64,000 nt of DNA. It comes from Hyphomicrobiaceae bacterium (GTDB lineage: Bacteria > Pseudomonadota > Alphaproteobacteria > Rhizobiales > Aestuariivirgaceae). The position numbers and the translations under genes are program-made. The notes below the pieces were generated by a model. That model saw only the letters and a list, made by a program, of their open reading frames with translations. It was not told the DNA's origin and ran no database searches. Shown one piece after another: positions 1 to 9,818 of this stretch. Every line of letters begins with the position of its first letter. Position 1 is the first letter of the stretch. The stretch lies in NCBI GenBank assembly GCA_900298995.1, contig OMIC01000001.1:103618-167617 (forward strand), in the 5' to 3' direction.

Positions 1-1053
1 GATGAGGCCACGACGCTGGCGCGCTTCGCCCATGCGCCGGACGAGGCCTTCGATACCGCACAGGGCTGGCTGTTCAACGGCATGGCGGAGGCCTTCCGGG
101 GCGGCGCCGCGCGGCTTGCCATAGCCGGTGAAGACCCCGCCCTCCTCGCAGGTCAGGACCCTGGCAAACTGGCGCGGGCCAACAAGGCGCGCTCGCAGGC
201 CTACCGCCCGGCGCTCGAACTGATCACCGGTTTCGTCATCAACTGGTGCGTGATCGCGGCCGCAACGCCCGCCTGGGCGAAATCGGTGTTCCCGGGCATT
301 CCCGAATCCGAGGCGATGGACCGGCTGTGGCGCGCGATCTTCGCCTGCACCAAGGCCGATCTGCCTGATCCGATCGCAGCCTGGGACAGGCACAACGCCG
401 ATCTCGCGCGACGCACCGATTTTCTCAACCGGCAACGCTACCGCGCGCTCCGCTACAAGGGACCTGGAACCGATCTGACGCTGGGGCTGGCCGACGAACA
501 TGCGTGGAAGGGCGGCGGCGGAAAAGCGCTCAACGGCGTCTTCTGCAACGCCAATATACCGACCGAGGAAGTGTTCACCGCGCCACACAAGGACAAGGTG
601 GACGGAACACTGCGGTCCACCAAGCCGCTCTCCTATCAGGGCTCGCTGATCGACGGAATCCGCGTGCGCTTCGAGGCCGGCCGCATCGTCGAGATGACTG
701 CGGAAAAAGGTGAGGCCGCTTTCCGCAACCTCATCAACACGGACGAAGGCGCCGCGCGGCTGGGCGAGGTTGCGCTGGTCCCCCATTCCTCACCCATTTC
801 GGCCAGCGGCATCATCTTCAACAACACGCTGTTCGACGAGAACGCCGCCAGCCATGTGGCTGTTGGCCAGTCCTATACCGAGAACATACGCGACGGCTCC
901 AAGCGTTCAAAGGACGAACTTGCGGCACTGGGCGCCAATGCGAGCCTGGTTCACGTCGACTGGATGATCGGATCGGGGGACCTGGACATCGACGGCATCC
1001 TGCCCGACGGATCATCGCAGGCCCTGATGCGCAAGGGTGAATGGGCTATCTGA
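1..1053 (+). CDS. M29-family aminopeptidase, 3' part (5' end outside window)
   Basis: This is the C-terminal portion of a metallo-aminopeptidase of the M29 (AmpS/PepS/aminopeptidase T) family, which removes N-terminal residues from peptides in the cytoplasm. The frame is open from base 1, so the start lies upstream of the window; the first internal ATG at 82 is not taken as the start. Family features visible are the acidic stretch NTDEGAARLGEVALV, the DENAASHVAVG segment and the late HVDWMIGSGDLDIDG segment, which supply the Glu, His and Asp metal ligands of the family. It stops 4 bases before the convergent xseA stop. Family assignment is firm; substrate preference is unknown. Confidence 0.9.
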   Translation, partial: DEATTLARFAHAPDEAFDTAQGWLFNGMAEAFRGGAARLAIAGEDPALLAGQDPGKLARANKARSQAYRPALELITGFVINWCVIAAATPAWAKSVFPGIPESEAMDRLWRAIFACTKADLPDPIAAWDRHNADLARRTDFLNRQRYRALRYKGPGTDLTLGLADEHAWKGGGGKALNGVFCNANIPTEEVFTAPHKDKVDGTLRSTKPLSYQGSLIDGIRVRFEAGRIVEMTAEKGEAAFRNLINTDEGAARLGEVALVPHSSPISASGIIFNNTLFDENAASHVAVGQSYTENIRDGSKRSKDELAALGANASLVHVDWMIGSGDLDIDGILPDGSSQALMRKGEWAI

Positions 1054-1057
1054 CGGA

Positions 1058-2455
1058 TCAGAGCAGGCGGCCCTGACGCGGACTGTCCTCCCGCACCCTC
1101 ACATCGCCATCCGCAAATTCGAGACGCAGAGCCTGACCGGGGCTTACCCCGGCGGCGGCATGGACCGGCTGACCCGACTCGTCGCGCACGAGCGCAAACC
1201 CGCGACGCAATACCGAGCGGTAGGAGAGCGAGTCCGCGAGCTTGGCGACCCCTTCGAGGCGCTGGCGCCGGAGGGCGATCAGCCCTGCGAGCGCCTGTGC
1301 CGCCCGCCGCCCCGAAAGCTCGAGCGACCGGCTCTCGCTGGCAATCAGCGTGCGCAGCGGTGCCAGGCTGAGGCGCGGCGCCACACGGCCAAGGCGCGCG
1401 GCATGTTCACGCGTATTGGCCTTGAGCGCCTGGGCCAGACGGCCCGCAGCCGAATCAAAACGCTGGCGGACCAGCGCGAGGATCTCATCCGGTCGCGGCA
1501 GGGCGCGGGCCGCGGCGCCGAGACGGGTCTGCCGTTCGGCCATCGAGCGGCGCAGGCTACCCTGCAGCCGCGCCTGGAGAGAGGCGGTTTCAGCCATCAG
1601 GTCCGCCCGCACCGGCACGGCCTTCTCGGCCGCAGCAGTCGGGGTGGGCGCACGGAGATCAGAGACATAGTCGATAAGGGTGGTATCGGTCTCGTGGCCA
1701 ACGGCAGAAATCACCGGAATGCGGCTTGCCGCCACGGCGCGGACGACCAGTTCCTCGTTGAAGCCCCAGAGATCCTCGAGCGAGCCGCCGCCACGCGCGA
1801 CGATGATGACATCGGGTCTGCGTGCCATGGCATTGAAGCCGGCAATTGCGGCGGCCACCTCGGCGGCACAGGTTTCACCCTGCACGCGCACCGGCCACAC
1901 AAGAACGTGGCGAGGGAAACGCTCGTTGAGGCGGTGCAGGATGTCCCGGATCACCGAACCGGTGGGCGAAGTCACCACGCCGATCACCTGCGGCAGGTAA
2001 GGAATGGTCTGCTTGCGCGCAGCATCGAACAGGCCTTCGGCAGCAAGCTTCTTCTTGCGTTCCTCGAGCAGCGCCATCAGCGCACCCACGCCTGCCGGCT
2101 CGATATTGTCGATCACGATCTGATAATTGGACTTCATCGGATAGGCTGTGATCTTGCCGGTGGCGATCACCTCGAGCCCTTCCTGAATGCGCGCCCGGAG
2201 GCGGGTAAAGTTGCCCTTCCAGATCACCGCATCAAGCTTTGCGCCCTCGTCCTTGATGCCGAAATAGCAGTGGCCGGAAGCCGACGGGCCCCTGAAGCCC
2301 GAAATCTCGCCCCGGACACGCACCTGACCAAAGCGGTCTTCCAGCGTGCGCTTCAGCGCCCCCGCCAGTTCGGTGACCGAGAACTCCGCCGTGTTGGCCC
2401 GCGGCGGCTCGATGATTTCGCCGGTTTCGGGATCGTGATCCCAGATCGTGGACAT
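1058..2455 (-). CDS. xseA: Exodeoxyribonuclease VII large subunit
   Basis: Large (catalytic) subunit of exonuclease VII, which with XseB degrades single-stranded DNA to oligonucleotides. The protein is 465 aa from the ATG at 2455 ([12 protein letters not shown]), a normal length. An N-terminal OB-fold ([29 protein letters not shown]) is followed by the catalytic core with [16 protein letters not shown] and [20 protein letters not shown], then the long helical C-terminal region rich in Arg and Ala. The frame is open for 19 codons further upstream, but that extension has no family similarity and would run close to the divergent purD. xseB is not in this window. Confidence 0.96.
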   Translation of the reverse strand: MSTIWDHDPETGEIIEPPRANTAEFSVTELAGALKRTLEDRFGQVRVRGEISGFRGPSASGHCYFGIKDEGAKLDAVIWKGNFTRLRARIQEGLEVIATGKITAYPMKSNYQIVIDNIEPAGVGALMALLEERKKKLAAEGLFDAARKQTIPYLPQVIGVVTSPTGSVIRDILHRLNERFPRHVLVWPVRVQGETCAAEVAAAIAGFNAMARRPDVIIVARGGGSLEDLWGFNEELVVRAVAASRIPVISAVGHETDTTLIDYVSDLRAPTPTAAAEKAVPVRADLMAETASLQARLQGSLRRSMAERQTRLGAAARALPRPDEILALVRQRFDSAAGRLAQALKANTREHAARLGRVAPRLSLAPLRTLIASESRSLELSGRRAAQALAGLIALRRQRLEGVAKLADSLSYRSVLRRGFALVRDESGQPVHAAAGVSPGQALRLEFADGDVRVREDSPRQGRLL

Positions 2456-2535
2456 CGGAAAATCCGCTCTTTGATTCCCGGCCATCAAATGCGAGAAGGC
2501 AGACGAATGCAAGATTTTGCCCCAAGGCGCATGTC

Positions 2536-3816
2536 ATGAACATTCTCCTCATCGGATCCGGCGGACGCGAACACGCGCTGGCCTGGGCCATGTCCGCCAG
2601 CCCGCTCTGCGACAAGCTGTTCGTGGCGCCAGGCAATCCCGGAACAGACCAGATCGCGCGCAATGTGGCGCTCGCCATCGATGACCACGTTGCCGTGATC
2701 GCCTTCTGCCGCCGGGAAGCGATCGGCCTCGTCGTGGTCGGGCCCGAAGCGCCGCTGGTGGCGGGACTTGCAGATGATCTTGTCAGGGCCGGCCTGAAAT
2801 GCTTCGGGCCCGGGAAACTTGCAAGCCAGCTCGAGGGCTCGAAAGGCTTCACCAAGGACATCTGTGCGCGCCATGCCATTCCGACGGCTGCCTACGGACG
2901 CTTCACCGACAGGGCGAAGGCCCTGGCCTATCTTGATGCACAGGGTGCACCCATCGTCATCAAGGCAGATGGGCTCGCCTCGGGCAAGGGCGTGACCGTG
3001 GCGATGGACATGGCGTGCGCGCGCGCCGCCGTCGAGGATATCTTCTCGGGCAAGTTCGGCGGCGCCGAGTGCGTGATCGAGGAATTTCTCGAAGGCGAGG
3101 AGGCGAGCTTCTTCGTGCTCACCGACGGCACACATGCACTGCCGCTCGCAACCGCTCAGGACCACAAGCGGGTGGGCGACGGCGACACAGGTCCCAATAC
3201 CGGTGGCATGGGCGCCTATTCCCCTGCCCCCTGCATGACGCCCGCGCTGTGCGAGGACGCCCTCGAGAGGATCGTGAAGCCGACGATCCGTGCCCTTACC
3301 GAGATGGGCCAGCCCTATGTGGGCGTCCTGTATGCCGGGCTGATGCTGACGCGCGATGGACCCAAGCTGATCGAATACAACTGCCGTTTCGGCGACCCCG
3401 AGGCCCAGGTGCTGATGATGCGCCTGAAGGACGATCCCGTGACCCTGATGCTGGCCTGCTGTGACGGCACCCTCGACAAGGTGACGGCGCGCTGGTTCGA
3501 TGACGTCGCGCTCACCGTGGTGATGTGTGCGAGGGGCTATCCCGGCGAGCCAGAAAAGGGTTCCGAGATCCGAGGGCTTGAGGGAGCCGCCGCTATGGAG
3601 GGCGTCGAGATCTTCCATGCCGGAACAGCAGCGCGAAATGGCAGGATCATCGCCAATGGCGGCCGTGTTCTGAATGTGACGGCGCGTGGCGCAACCGTCG
3701 CGGAGGCGCGCGCCCGAGCCTATGCGGCCGTGGACCGCATCGACTGGCCGGAAGGCTTCTGCCGCCGCGACATCGGCTGGCGGGCGCTGTCGGCACGGCC
3801 GTCTGCCGCGCCATGA
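2536..3816 (+). CDS. purD: Phosphoribosylamine--glycine ligase
   Basis: GAR synthetase, second step of de novo purine synthesis: ATP-dependent joining of phosphoribosylamine and glycine. The 426-aa protein has the typical N-terminal motif [11 protein letters not shown], the ATP-grasp segment [19 protein letters not shown], and the conserved [18 protein letters not shown] near residues 280-300. It is divergent from xseA across about 80 bases and overlaps the next gene by 4 bases (ATGA at 3813), so the two are probably co-transcribed. An out-of-register ATG at 2531 is followed at once by a stop and is not the start. Confidence 0.97.
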   Translation: MNILLIGSGGREHALAWAMSASPLCDKLFVAPGNPGTDQIARNVALAIDDHVAVIAFCRREAIGLVVVGPEAPLVAGLADDLVRAGLKCFGPGKLASQLEGSKGFTKDICARHAIPTAAYGRFTDRAKALAYLDAQGAPIVIKADGLASGKGVTVAMDMACARAAVEDIFSGKFGGAECVIEEFLEGEEASFFVLTDGTHALPLATAQDHKRVGDGDTGPNTGGMGAYSPAPCMTPALCEDALERIVKPTIRALTEMGQPYVGVLYAGLMLTRDGPKLIEYNCRFGDPEAQVLMMRLKDDPVTLMLACCDGTLDKVTARWFDDVALTVVMCARGYPGEPEKGSEIRGLEGAAAMEGVEIFHAGTAARNGRIIANGGRVLNVTARGATVAEARARAYAAVDRIDWPEGFCRRDIGWRALSARPSAAP

Positions 3817-4877
3817 TACTGAACCGGCAGGAGGCCTTTTCCGGAACGACGGTACCGGACATTGGCGCCGCCCCTCTCGACGCCTATCTGGCACAGCATC
3901 TCGAAGGGTTTGCCGGTCCCCTGAGCCTGACCCGTTTCAAGGGCGGGCAGTCAAACCCCACCTACCGTCTCGACACGCCGGGGATGTCATATGTCTTGCG
4001 GCGGAAACCGTTTGGCGCCCTGCTCCCGTCCGCGCACGCCATCGAGCGCGAATTCAAGGTGACCGCGGCGCTGGCCAGGGCCGGATTCCCGGTGGCACGG
4101 CCGCTGCATCTCTGCACGGACAGCACGGTGATTGGCGCTGTCTTCTTTGTCATGGAACATGTCCAGGGACGGGTATTCTGGGAACCACACGCGCCGGGCC
4201 TTCCAGGCCACGACCGGGCGGCACTGTTCATCTCGCTCAATGACACGCTTGCCCAACTGCACCGGCTTGATCCCGCATCGGTGGGGCTCGGGGACTTCGG
4301 CAAGCCCGAGGGTTATGTCGCCCGGCAGATCCGGCGATGGAGCGAGCAGTACCGGGCATCCGAGACGGAACGGATTGCAGAGATGGACCGGCTGATGGCA
4401 TGGCTGCCGGATGCCTGCCCACCTGACTCGGGCGCTTGCATCGTGCATGGCGACTTCCGTCTCGACAACTGCATCATCCATTCCTCGGAGCCGCGCGTCA
4501 TGGCGGTGCTCGACTGGGAACTCTCGACAATCGGGGATCCGCTGGCCGATTTCACCTATCACCTGATGCAGTGGTACATGCCAATTTCGGAGAACGGCGC
4601 AGGCGTTGGCTCGCTGCTCGGGCATCCGGGCGAAGCGGGGCTGCCCCGTATCGAAGACTATGTCGCGCGCTACTGCCAGAATACCGGACGCGACGGTATC
4701 CCGAACCTCGATGTCTATCTCGCCTATAATTTCTTCCGGCTCGCGGCAATCCTGCAGGGGATCCTGGGCCGCGTGCGCGCAGGCACCGCCGCCAACGCCG
4801 GTGCGGAGGCGATGGCGCGACAGGTGCGGCCACTGGCCGAGACCGCCTGGCGTTTCGCCCGGGAGGCCGGTGCATGA
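3813..4877 (+). CDS. Phosphotransferase family protein (ACAD10/11-like, APH fold)
   Basis: A 354-aa aminoglycoside-phosphotransferase-fold protein of the type found as the kinase part of ACAD10/ACAD11 or next to acyl-CoA dehydrogenases. Visible motifs are the nucleotide-binding region ([22 protein letters not shown]), the Brenner-type catalytic motif [14 protein letters not shown] near residue 210 and the metal-binding [16 protein letters not shown]. Relatives phosphorylate hydroxy-acyl-CoAs or other small alcohols rather than antibiotics. No acyl-CoA dehydrogenase gene is adjacent; the gene is translationally coupled to purD through ATGA. Substrate is unknown, and antibiotic resistance should not be assumed. 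Confidence 0.85.
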   Translation: MILNRQEAFSGTTVPDIGAAPLDAYLAQHLEGFAGPLSLTRFKGGQSNPTYRLDTPGMSYVLRRKPFGALLPSAHAIEREFKVTAALARAGFPVARPLHLCTDSTVIGAVFFVMEHVQGRVFWEPHAPGLPGHDRAALFISLNDTLAQLHRLDPASVGLGDFGKPEGYVARQIRRWSEQYRASETERIAEMDRLMAWLPDACPPDSGACIVHGDFRLDNCIIHSSEPRVMAVLDWELSTIGDPLADFTYHLMQWYMPISENGAGVGSLLGHPGEAGLPRIEDYVARYCQNTGRDGIPNLDVYLAYNFFRLAAILQGILGRVRAGTAANAGAEAMARQVRPLAETAWRFAREAGA

Positions 4878-4962
4878 CAGAGCCTGCGATCGGCCTCGCG
4901 CTTGGGGGCGGAAGCGCGCCCTGGAGCGACGCATCGCCGAACTGGATCAGCGACGTGACTGA
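4874..4962 (+). pseudogene. Possible remnant of a patatin-like (RssA) phospholipase gene
   Basis: An ATG at 4874 overlaps the stop of the previous gene (ATGA) and opens with [15 protein letters not shown], which resembles the N-terminus and oxyanion-hole glycines of patatin/RssA proteins. Immediately after, the similarity stops in that frame. A shifted frame then reads ALERRIAELDQRRD and ends at 4962, like a natural C-terminus. A large internal deletion joining both ends of a former gene would explain this. The remnant runs slightly into the end of convergent tadA. The evidence is short, so the call is tentative; it could be coincidence. Confidence 0.4.
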
Positions 4963-5402
4963 AAGAAGCTCCGCAGCAGGGTCTGTGCCCTCGCCTCTCC
5001 GATGCCGCCATAAACATCAGGGGCGTGATGGCAAGTGGCCTGACCAAAGAACCGGCTGCCATGCTCGACCGCGCCCATCTTCTCGTCACTGGCCGCGAAA
5101 TACAGCCTGCGGATGCGGGCGAAGGAAATAGCGCCGGCGCACATCGCGCAGGGCTCCAGTGTCACGTAGAGATCGCAGCCAGAGAGGCGCTCCGAGCCCG
5201 CAAGCTTCGCTGCCTCACGGATCACCAGGAGTTCGGCATGGGCAGTGGGGTCCTTGAGTTCCAGGGTCCGGTTGCCGGCCCGGGCGATGATCCGGCCCCC
5301 GGCATCCGCCACGACTGCCCCCACGGGTACCTCGCCGCGGGCGGCGGCGGCCTCGGCTTCGGCAAAGGCAAGCTGCATTGGCTCTGGCAGTTTCAGTTGC
5401 AT
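4947..5402 (-). CDS. tadA: tRNA adenosine(34) deaminase
   Basis: Deaminates adenosine 34 to inosine in the anticodon of tRNA-Arg(ACG). The 151-aa protein shows the cytidine/deoxycytidylate deaminase zinc site: HAELLVIREAAK with the catalytic His-Ala-Glu, and TLEPCAMCAGAI with the PCxxC ligands. The start was put at the ATG at 5402 (MQLKLPEPMQLAFAEAE) from family length; an ATG 21 bases upstream at 5423 is also possible. The longer open frame would cross the divergent rluB start and is rejected. It could in principle be annotated as a generic nucleoside deaminase, but the position next to rluB and rsmD favours TadA. Confidence 0.92.
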   Translation of the reverse strand: MQLKLPEPMQLAFAEAEAAAARGEVPVGAVVADAGGRIIARAGNRTLELKDPTAHAELLVIREAAKLAGSERLSGCDLYVTLEPCAMCAGAISFARIRRLYFAASDEKMGAVEHGSRFFGQATCHHAPDVYGGIGEARAQTLLRSFFQSRR

Positions 5403-5438
5403 TCTGCCACATGAGTCCAACATGGGGTTCTGGTCAAG

Positions 5439-6212
5439 ATGAGCGCTTATGAGGGTGAACGGATCGCCAAGGTGATCGCCCGCGCAGGCCTCTGCTCGCG
5501 GCGCGACGCCGAACGGCTGATCACCGAGGGCCGCGTGGCGGTCAACGGCAAGGTGCTGGCCACGGCTGCCGCCAATGTCACCGGGCGCGACGTCATCACG
5601 GTGGATGGGAAACCCCTTCCGCAGCGGGAGGAGCCCCGCCTCTGGCGCTATCACAAGCCAGCGGGTCTCGTGGTTTCAAACCGAGACCCGCAGGGACGAC
5701 CGACTGTGTTCGAAAAACTCCGAGAGCAGTTGCCGCGGGTGGTCTCGATCGGCCGTCTCGACATCAACACCGAGGGCCTGCTGCTGCTGACCAATGACGG
5801 CGAACTGGCGCGTCAGATGGAACTGCCGTCCTCAGGGTGGATCCGCCGCTATCGGGTTCGTGCCTTTGGACAGGTGACGAATTCAGCGCTGGAGAAGATC
5901 GCCGGAGGTGTCGAGATCGAGGGCGTGCGCTATGGACCTGTCGAAGCGAAGGTCGAGCGCATTCAAGGCGATAACCGCTGGCTCACCATCGCAATCCGCG
6001 AAGGCAAGAACCGCGAGGTGAAGCGCATCTGCGAGCATCTGGGCCTGCAGGTGAACCGACTGATCCGCACCGGCTTCGGACCGTTTCAGCTGGGCGAACT
6101 GCCGCGCGGCGGCATCGAGGAGGTTCATCCCAAGGTGATGAAGGCGAGTATCGGCGGAACATTCTTCAAGGGCAGTCATGCGGATCGTCGGCGGAAAATT
6201 CAAGGGTCATAG
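5439..6212 (+). CDS. rluB: 23S rRNA pseudouridine synthase of the RsuA/RluB family
   Basis: Converts a specific uridine in 23S rRNA to pseudouridine. The 257-aa protein has an N-terminal S4 RNA-binding domain (RIAKVIARAGLCSRRDAERL, residues about 8-60) followed by the synthase domain with the catalytic Asp motif GRLDINTEGLLLLTNDGEL and the C-terminal motif EGKNREVKRICEHLGL. It overlaps the downstream rsmD by 35 bases, so the pair is likely one transcript modifying the ribosome. RluB, RluE, RluF and RsuA differ in target; RluB is the usual name for the S4-bearing form in this group, but the exact uridine is inferred. Confidence 0.92.
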   Translation: MSAYEGERIAKVIARAGLCSRRDAERLITEGRVAVNGKVLATAAANVTGRDVITVDGKPLPQREEPRLWRYHKPAGLVVSNRDPQGRPTVFEKLREQLPRVVSIGRLDINTEGLLLLTNDGELARQMELPSSGWIRRYRVRAFGQVTNSALEKIAGGVEIEGVRYGPVEAKVERIQGDNRWLTIAIREGKNREVKRICEHLGLQVNRLIRTGFGPFQLGELPRGGIEEVHPKVMKASIGGTFFKGSHADRRRKIQGS

Positions 6213-6738
6213 CCTCGCGCCACCGCGGGGCTCCGCTACTCGGCCTACCTCCGACAGAGTTCGCGAGTCGGTATTCAACATCCTGACACATGGCATCGCC
6301 GGTCTGGCACTTGAGGGTGCGCGCGTCATGGATCTGTTTGCAGGGACAGGTGCGATGGGCCTCGAGGCCATGTCGCGGGGCGCTCGTTTCTGCCAGTTCG
6401 TGGACGAGAGCGCGGAGGCGCGGGGCGTGATCCGCCGCAATGCCGATGCGCTGGGCGTGATCGGGCAGGTCAAGATCTGGCGGCGCGACGCCACGGCACT
6501 CGGCCCTTGCGCACCCCAGCCCGGCTTCGATCTGATTTTCGCCGATCCGCCCTATGGCAAGGGGCTGGGCGAGAAAGCGCTTTCGGCACTAGTCTCAGGC
6601 GCATGGCTGAACCCGAACGCGATCGTCGTTCTAGAGGAGACAGGGAAAGTGGCGCTGGGCGGAACACCGGGGCTCATCCTCATCGATGAGCGTGACTACG
6701 GCGATACGGTGATCCGCTTCTATCGTCAGGAAAGCTGA
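6178..6738 (+). CDS. rsmD: 16S rRNA (guanine(966)-N(2))-methyltransferase
   Basis: SAM-dependent methyltransferase for G966 of 16S rRNA. The 186-aa protein begins with the hallmark MRIVGGKFKGHSLAPPRG and TRPTSDRVRESVFNIL, has the SAM-binding motif DLFAGTGAMGLEAMSRGA and the N6/N2-amino methyltransferase signature FADPPYGKGL. The ATG at 6178 lies inside the end of rluB in another frame, a common arrangement for this pair. It stops 9 bases before the convergent mutL stop. Confidence 0.96.
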   Translation: MRIVGGKFKGHSLAPPRGSATRPTSDRVRESVFNILTHGIAGLALEGARVMDLFAGTGAMGLEAMSRGARFCQFVDESAEARGVIRRNADALGVIGQVKIWRRDATALGPCAPQPGFDLIFADPPYGKGLGEKALSALVSGAWLNPNAIVVLEETGKVALGGTPGLILIDERDYGDTVIRFYRQES

Positions 6739-6747
6739 ACCCCGGCG

Positions 6748-8484
6748 TCAGCGCCGGCCGAACAGCTTCTCAATGTCAGAGAGCTTCAGTTCGATGAAGG
6801 TGGGGCGGCCGTGATTGCATTGGCCGGAGTTGGGGGTCGCCTCCATCTCGCGAAGTAGCGCGTCCATCTCCTCAGGTCTCAGACGGCGGCCTGCACGGAC
6901 CGAATGATGACAGGCCATGGTGGCCAGCACGTGATTGATTCGTTCTGTGAGACTCGTGGTGACATCGAGCTCTGCCAGCTCGCCCACGACCTCGCGTACA
7001 ATGCCCGCGATATCTGCCCTTGCGATCGCGGCAGGAACCTCGCGCACAATGACCGCACCATCACCGAAAGCTTCCAGCACCAATCCGCCCTGTGCGAGGA
7101 GGTCGGCTGCGGCGGCCAGACGCTCGACATCAACGGGGTCGAGATCGACGACCAGCGGAACCAGAAGCGGCTGGGTTTCAACGCCGCTCTGGCTGCGTTC
7201 GCGTTTCAGGCGTTCATAGACGAGCCGTTCATGCGCGGCGTGCTGATCCACCAGCACGAGACCGTCCCTGGTCTGCGCCACGATGTAGTTGTCATGGATC
7301 TGCGTGCGGGCCTGGCCAAGCGGATAGTCGGGAAGGACAGCAGGCGTCTCGGCTGACGGCACTGCGGCAGGCGGCATGTTCATGGCGAAGGCCTGCTGCA
7401 CCTCACTGAAACCCGATGGTGCACCGGCAGAGCTGGTGCCAGGCCGAAACCGCGCCACGGTTTGCTGCCCGAGGCCCGTGTCTGGCGCGCGGCTGCGCCC
7501 CAGCGCCTCGCGGATGGCACTTATGATGAGACCCCTTACCATGCCACTGTCGCGAAACCTCACCTCGGCCTTGGCGGGATGTACGTTGACATCAACGCGC
7601 TCCGGCGGGCAGGTGGCGAACAGGACGAGTGCGGCGTAGCGTCCGCCAGGCATCACGTCGGCATAGGCGCCACGAATGGCGCCGGATAGCAGCTTGTCAC
7701 GCACGCTCCGGGAGTTGACGAACATGTATTGCTGCCCGCTCGTATTGCGCGAGAAGGTCGGCAGGGCGGCATAACCTCTCACCCTGACGCCCTCGCGCTC
7801 CAGATCAAAGGGCACGGCGTTCGCCATGAATTCCGCGCCCATGACGCGGCGGACCCTGGCCTCCTCCGTCTCGCCCACAGGTGCGTCGACAAGCCGGCGC
7901 TCCTCTGTGGCAAAGGAAAACCCGATCCCGGGGTGCGCGAGCGCCATGCGGCGAACGACCTCCGCCGCCTCGGCCGTCTCGCTGCGGTCCGCCTTCAGAA
8001 ACTTGAGACGGGCGGGCGTGGCAAAGAAGAGATCCTTGACCTCGATCTCGGTGCCGCGCGTCAATGCGGCAGGACGCGGTGGCGTCAGGAGGCCTCCCTC
8101 AACCGCAATCAGATGGGCATCTCCACCGCCTCGCGGCCGTGACGCAATGACCATGCGGCTCACCGCGCCGATCGAGGGCAAAGCCTCACCACGGAAACCC
8201 AGAAAGCGGATATCAGTCAGATCGTCGTCCGACAGCTTGGAGGTGGCATGGCGCTCGATTGCGAGCGCGAGGTCCTCACGTCCCATGCCGCCACCATCAT
8301 CCGTGACGCGGATGAGGCTCTTGCCGCCGCCGCGAAACGCCACATCGATCTGCGTGGCCCCGGCATCGATGGCGTTCTCGACCAGTTCCTTCACGACGCT
8401 GGCGGGACGCTCGATCACCTCGCCAGCCGCGATGCGATTGACGGTGCCCTCCGAGAGCCGCCGGACTCTTGGTACGCCCGTCAC
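6748..8484 (-). CDS. mutL: DNA mismatch repair endonuclease MutL
   Basis: Mismatch-repair protein coupling MutS recognition to strand incision. The 578-aa protein has the GHKL ATPase N-terminus (IAAGEVIERPASVVKELVEN, DDGGGMGREDL, FLGFRGEALPSI), a linker of low complexity (about residues 330-390), and a dimerisation/endonuclease C-terminus. The C-terminus contains DQHAAHERLVYE, matching the DQHA(x)2E(x)4E nicking motif, together with ACHHSVRAG and QCNHGRPTF metal-site motifs. This indicates an intrinsically nicking MutL, as expected in bacteria without MutH. The start overlaps the stop of the upstream M16 gene by 4 bases, placing mutL at the end of the ileS-lspA-M16 cluster. Confidence 0.97.
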   Translation of the reverse strand: MTGVPRVRRLSEGTVNRIAAGEVIERPASVVKELVENAIDAGATQIDVAFRGGGKSLIRVTDDGGGMGREDLALAIERHATSKLSDDDLTDIRFLGFRGEALPSIGAVSRMVIASRPRGGGDAHLIAVEGGLLTPPRPAALTRGTEIEVKDLFFATPARLKFLKADRSETAEAAEVVRRMALAHPGIGFSFATEERRLVDAPVGETEEARVRRVMGAEFMANAVPFDLEREGVRVRGYAALPTFSRNTSGQQYMFVNSRSVRDKLLSGAIRGAYADVMPGGRYAALVLFATCPPERVDVNVHPAKAEVRFRDSGMVRGLIISAIREALGRSRAPDTGLGQQTVARFRPGTSSAGAPSGFSEVQQAFAMNMPPAAVPSAETPAVLPDYPLGQARTQIHDNYIVAQTRDGLVLVDQHAAHERLVYERLKRERSQSGVETQPLLVPLVVDLDPVDVERLAAAADLLAQGGLVLEAFGDGAVIVREVPAAIARADIAGIVREVVGELAELDVTTSLTERINHVLATMACHHSVRAGRRLRPEEMDALLREMEATPNSGQCNHGRPTFIELKLSDIEKLFGRR

Positions 8485-9818
8485 TTGATGCCCTCTGGAC
8501 GACCCACAACAGACACGATGAGACGGTCGGGATGGAGCAGCCGCCGGGCCTGAGCCTTCACCTGTTCGAGGGTCACCGCTTCGACCTTGGCATTACGGGT
8601 CTCGACATAGCCGATCCCGAGATTCTGCTGCTGCAGCCCCAGAAGTTGGTTGGCGATGGCGGCATTGCTGGAAAAGCGCAGGGCGTAGGAGCCTGTCAGA
8701 TAGGTTTTGGCCTCGTCGAGTTCCGCCTGGGTCGGACCTTCTTCGGCATATCGGGCAATCACCTTGCGCGCCAGATCCAAAGCTTCCCCCGCCGACTCGT
8801 TCTTGGTTTGCAGAACACCGGCATACACGCCGGTTCGCTGCATGGGCAACAGACCGAAACTCACGCCATAGGTGAGGCCACGTTTTTCCCGGATTTCCTC
8901 AGTCAGACGAGACGTCAGTCCACCACCCCCGAGGATTTCGGACATGACATAGGCGGCCATGAAATCGGGATCGCTGCGCAGGATGCCCTCATGACCAAAG
9001 ACGATCACGCTCTGGGGCATGTCGCGGCTGGTAATCATCAGATCCGGACCCGGGACCGGCCTGGCAGCTGGCAAGATGGTCTGGTCTACCCCTTCCAGAG
9101 GCAACCCCCCGAAGATCTGGTCGAGCAACAGTCCCAGTTCGGTGGCGCTGATGTCACCGACAACCGCAACCTGCAACGCCGCGCGGTTGAAGATGCGGCG
9201 GGGGGCGGCGCGGAGATCGGCCGCCGAGATCGCGCGCATCGAGGCTTCGGTGCCCCGGCCCGGTCGGGAATAGGGATCATCGGGAAGAAAAGCCGAGAAC
9301 CAGGCGCGCCAGGCGATGCTCTGGGGGTCCTGCTGATCTTCCTGAAGATTGAGAAGAAACTGCCGCCGCACGCGCTCGAGCGGGTCGGCGTCGAAGCGCG
9401 GTTCGGTAATCGCAAGCCGCAGCAGTTCGACCGATTCAGCACGGTTCCGGGTCAGTGTCTGGAAACTGCCTTCGAAAAAATCGTCCCCGGCATCAAAGGA
9501 CATGCGAAAGGCCAGCCTGTCGCGCTTCTTCTGGAAATCGTCTGACAGCATATCGCCCGCTCCCTCATCCAGCATGCCGGTGAGAAATTCGGAGACGCCC
9601 TCCTGGCCCGTCGGGTCATACGCACTGCCCCCGCGAAATGAGAACTCGACGGCCAGAAGCGGAATGGCGTGTTCTTCCACAAGCCAGGCCTTGATTCCGC
9701 CGGGGCTCGTCACCTCCTGAATGGTGAAGGCCCGGGCAGCACCGGCGAAGGCCAAGACAAACCAGACCGCCGCCGCAAGGCGGAACAACACAAGAATGCG
9801 GTCCAGGCCGATCTTCAC
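8481..9818 (-). CDS. M16-family peptidase-like protein lacking the zinc site
   Basis: A 445-aa secreted or periplasmic M16 (insulinase/pitrilysin-like) protein, with a hydrophobic N-terminus (LFRLAAAVWFVLAFAGAARA) that reads as a signal peptide. Where active M16 enzymes have HxxEH this protein has GVSEFLTGMLDEGAGD, so the zinc ligands are missing and it should be catalytically inactive. The C-terminal half (EKRGLTYGVSFGLLP) retains the typical substrate-clamp region. It is directly downstream of, and overlaps by 4 bases, an M16 gene with an intact site. Known alphaproteobacterial and mitochondrial M16 enzymes work as an active/inactive heterodimer, which is the likely role here. Confidence 0.9.
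   Translation of the reverse strand: MKIGLDRILVLFRLAAAVWFVLAFAGAARAFTIQEVTSPGGIKAWLVEEHAIPLLAVEFSFRGGSAYDPTGQEGVSEFLTGMLDEGAGDMLSDDFQKKRDRLAFRMSFDAGDDFFEGSFQTLTRNRAESVELLRLAITEPRFDADPLERVRRQFLLNLQEDQQDPQSIAWRAWFSAFLPDDPYSRPGRGTEASMRAISAADLRAAPRRIFNRAALQVAVVGDISATELGLLLDQIFGGLPLEGVDQTILPAARPVPGPDLMITSRDMPQSVIVFGHEGILRSDPDFMAAYVMSEILGGGGLTSRLTEEIREKRGLTYGVSFGLLPMQRTGVYAGVLQTKNESAGEALDLARKVIARYAEEGPTQAELDEAKTYLTGSYALRFSSNAAIANQLLGLQQQNLGIGYVETRNAKVEAVTLEQVKAQARRLLHPDRLIVSVVGRPEGIK

Noticed and set aside
3813..4877. Aminoglycoside resistance gene
   Set aside because: The APH-like fold is shared, but sequence motifs and context are those of ACAD10-type kinases, not resistance enzymes.
6738..6760. 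Terminator between rsmD and mutL
   Set aside because: A CCGGCG/CGCCGG hairpin spans the gap between the convergent genes and runs into the end of mutL, but no T-run follows on either strand.
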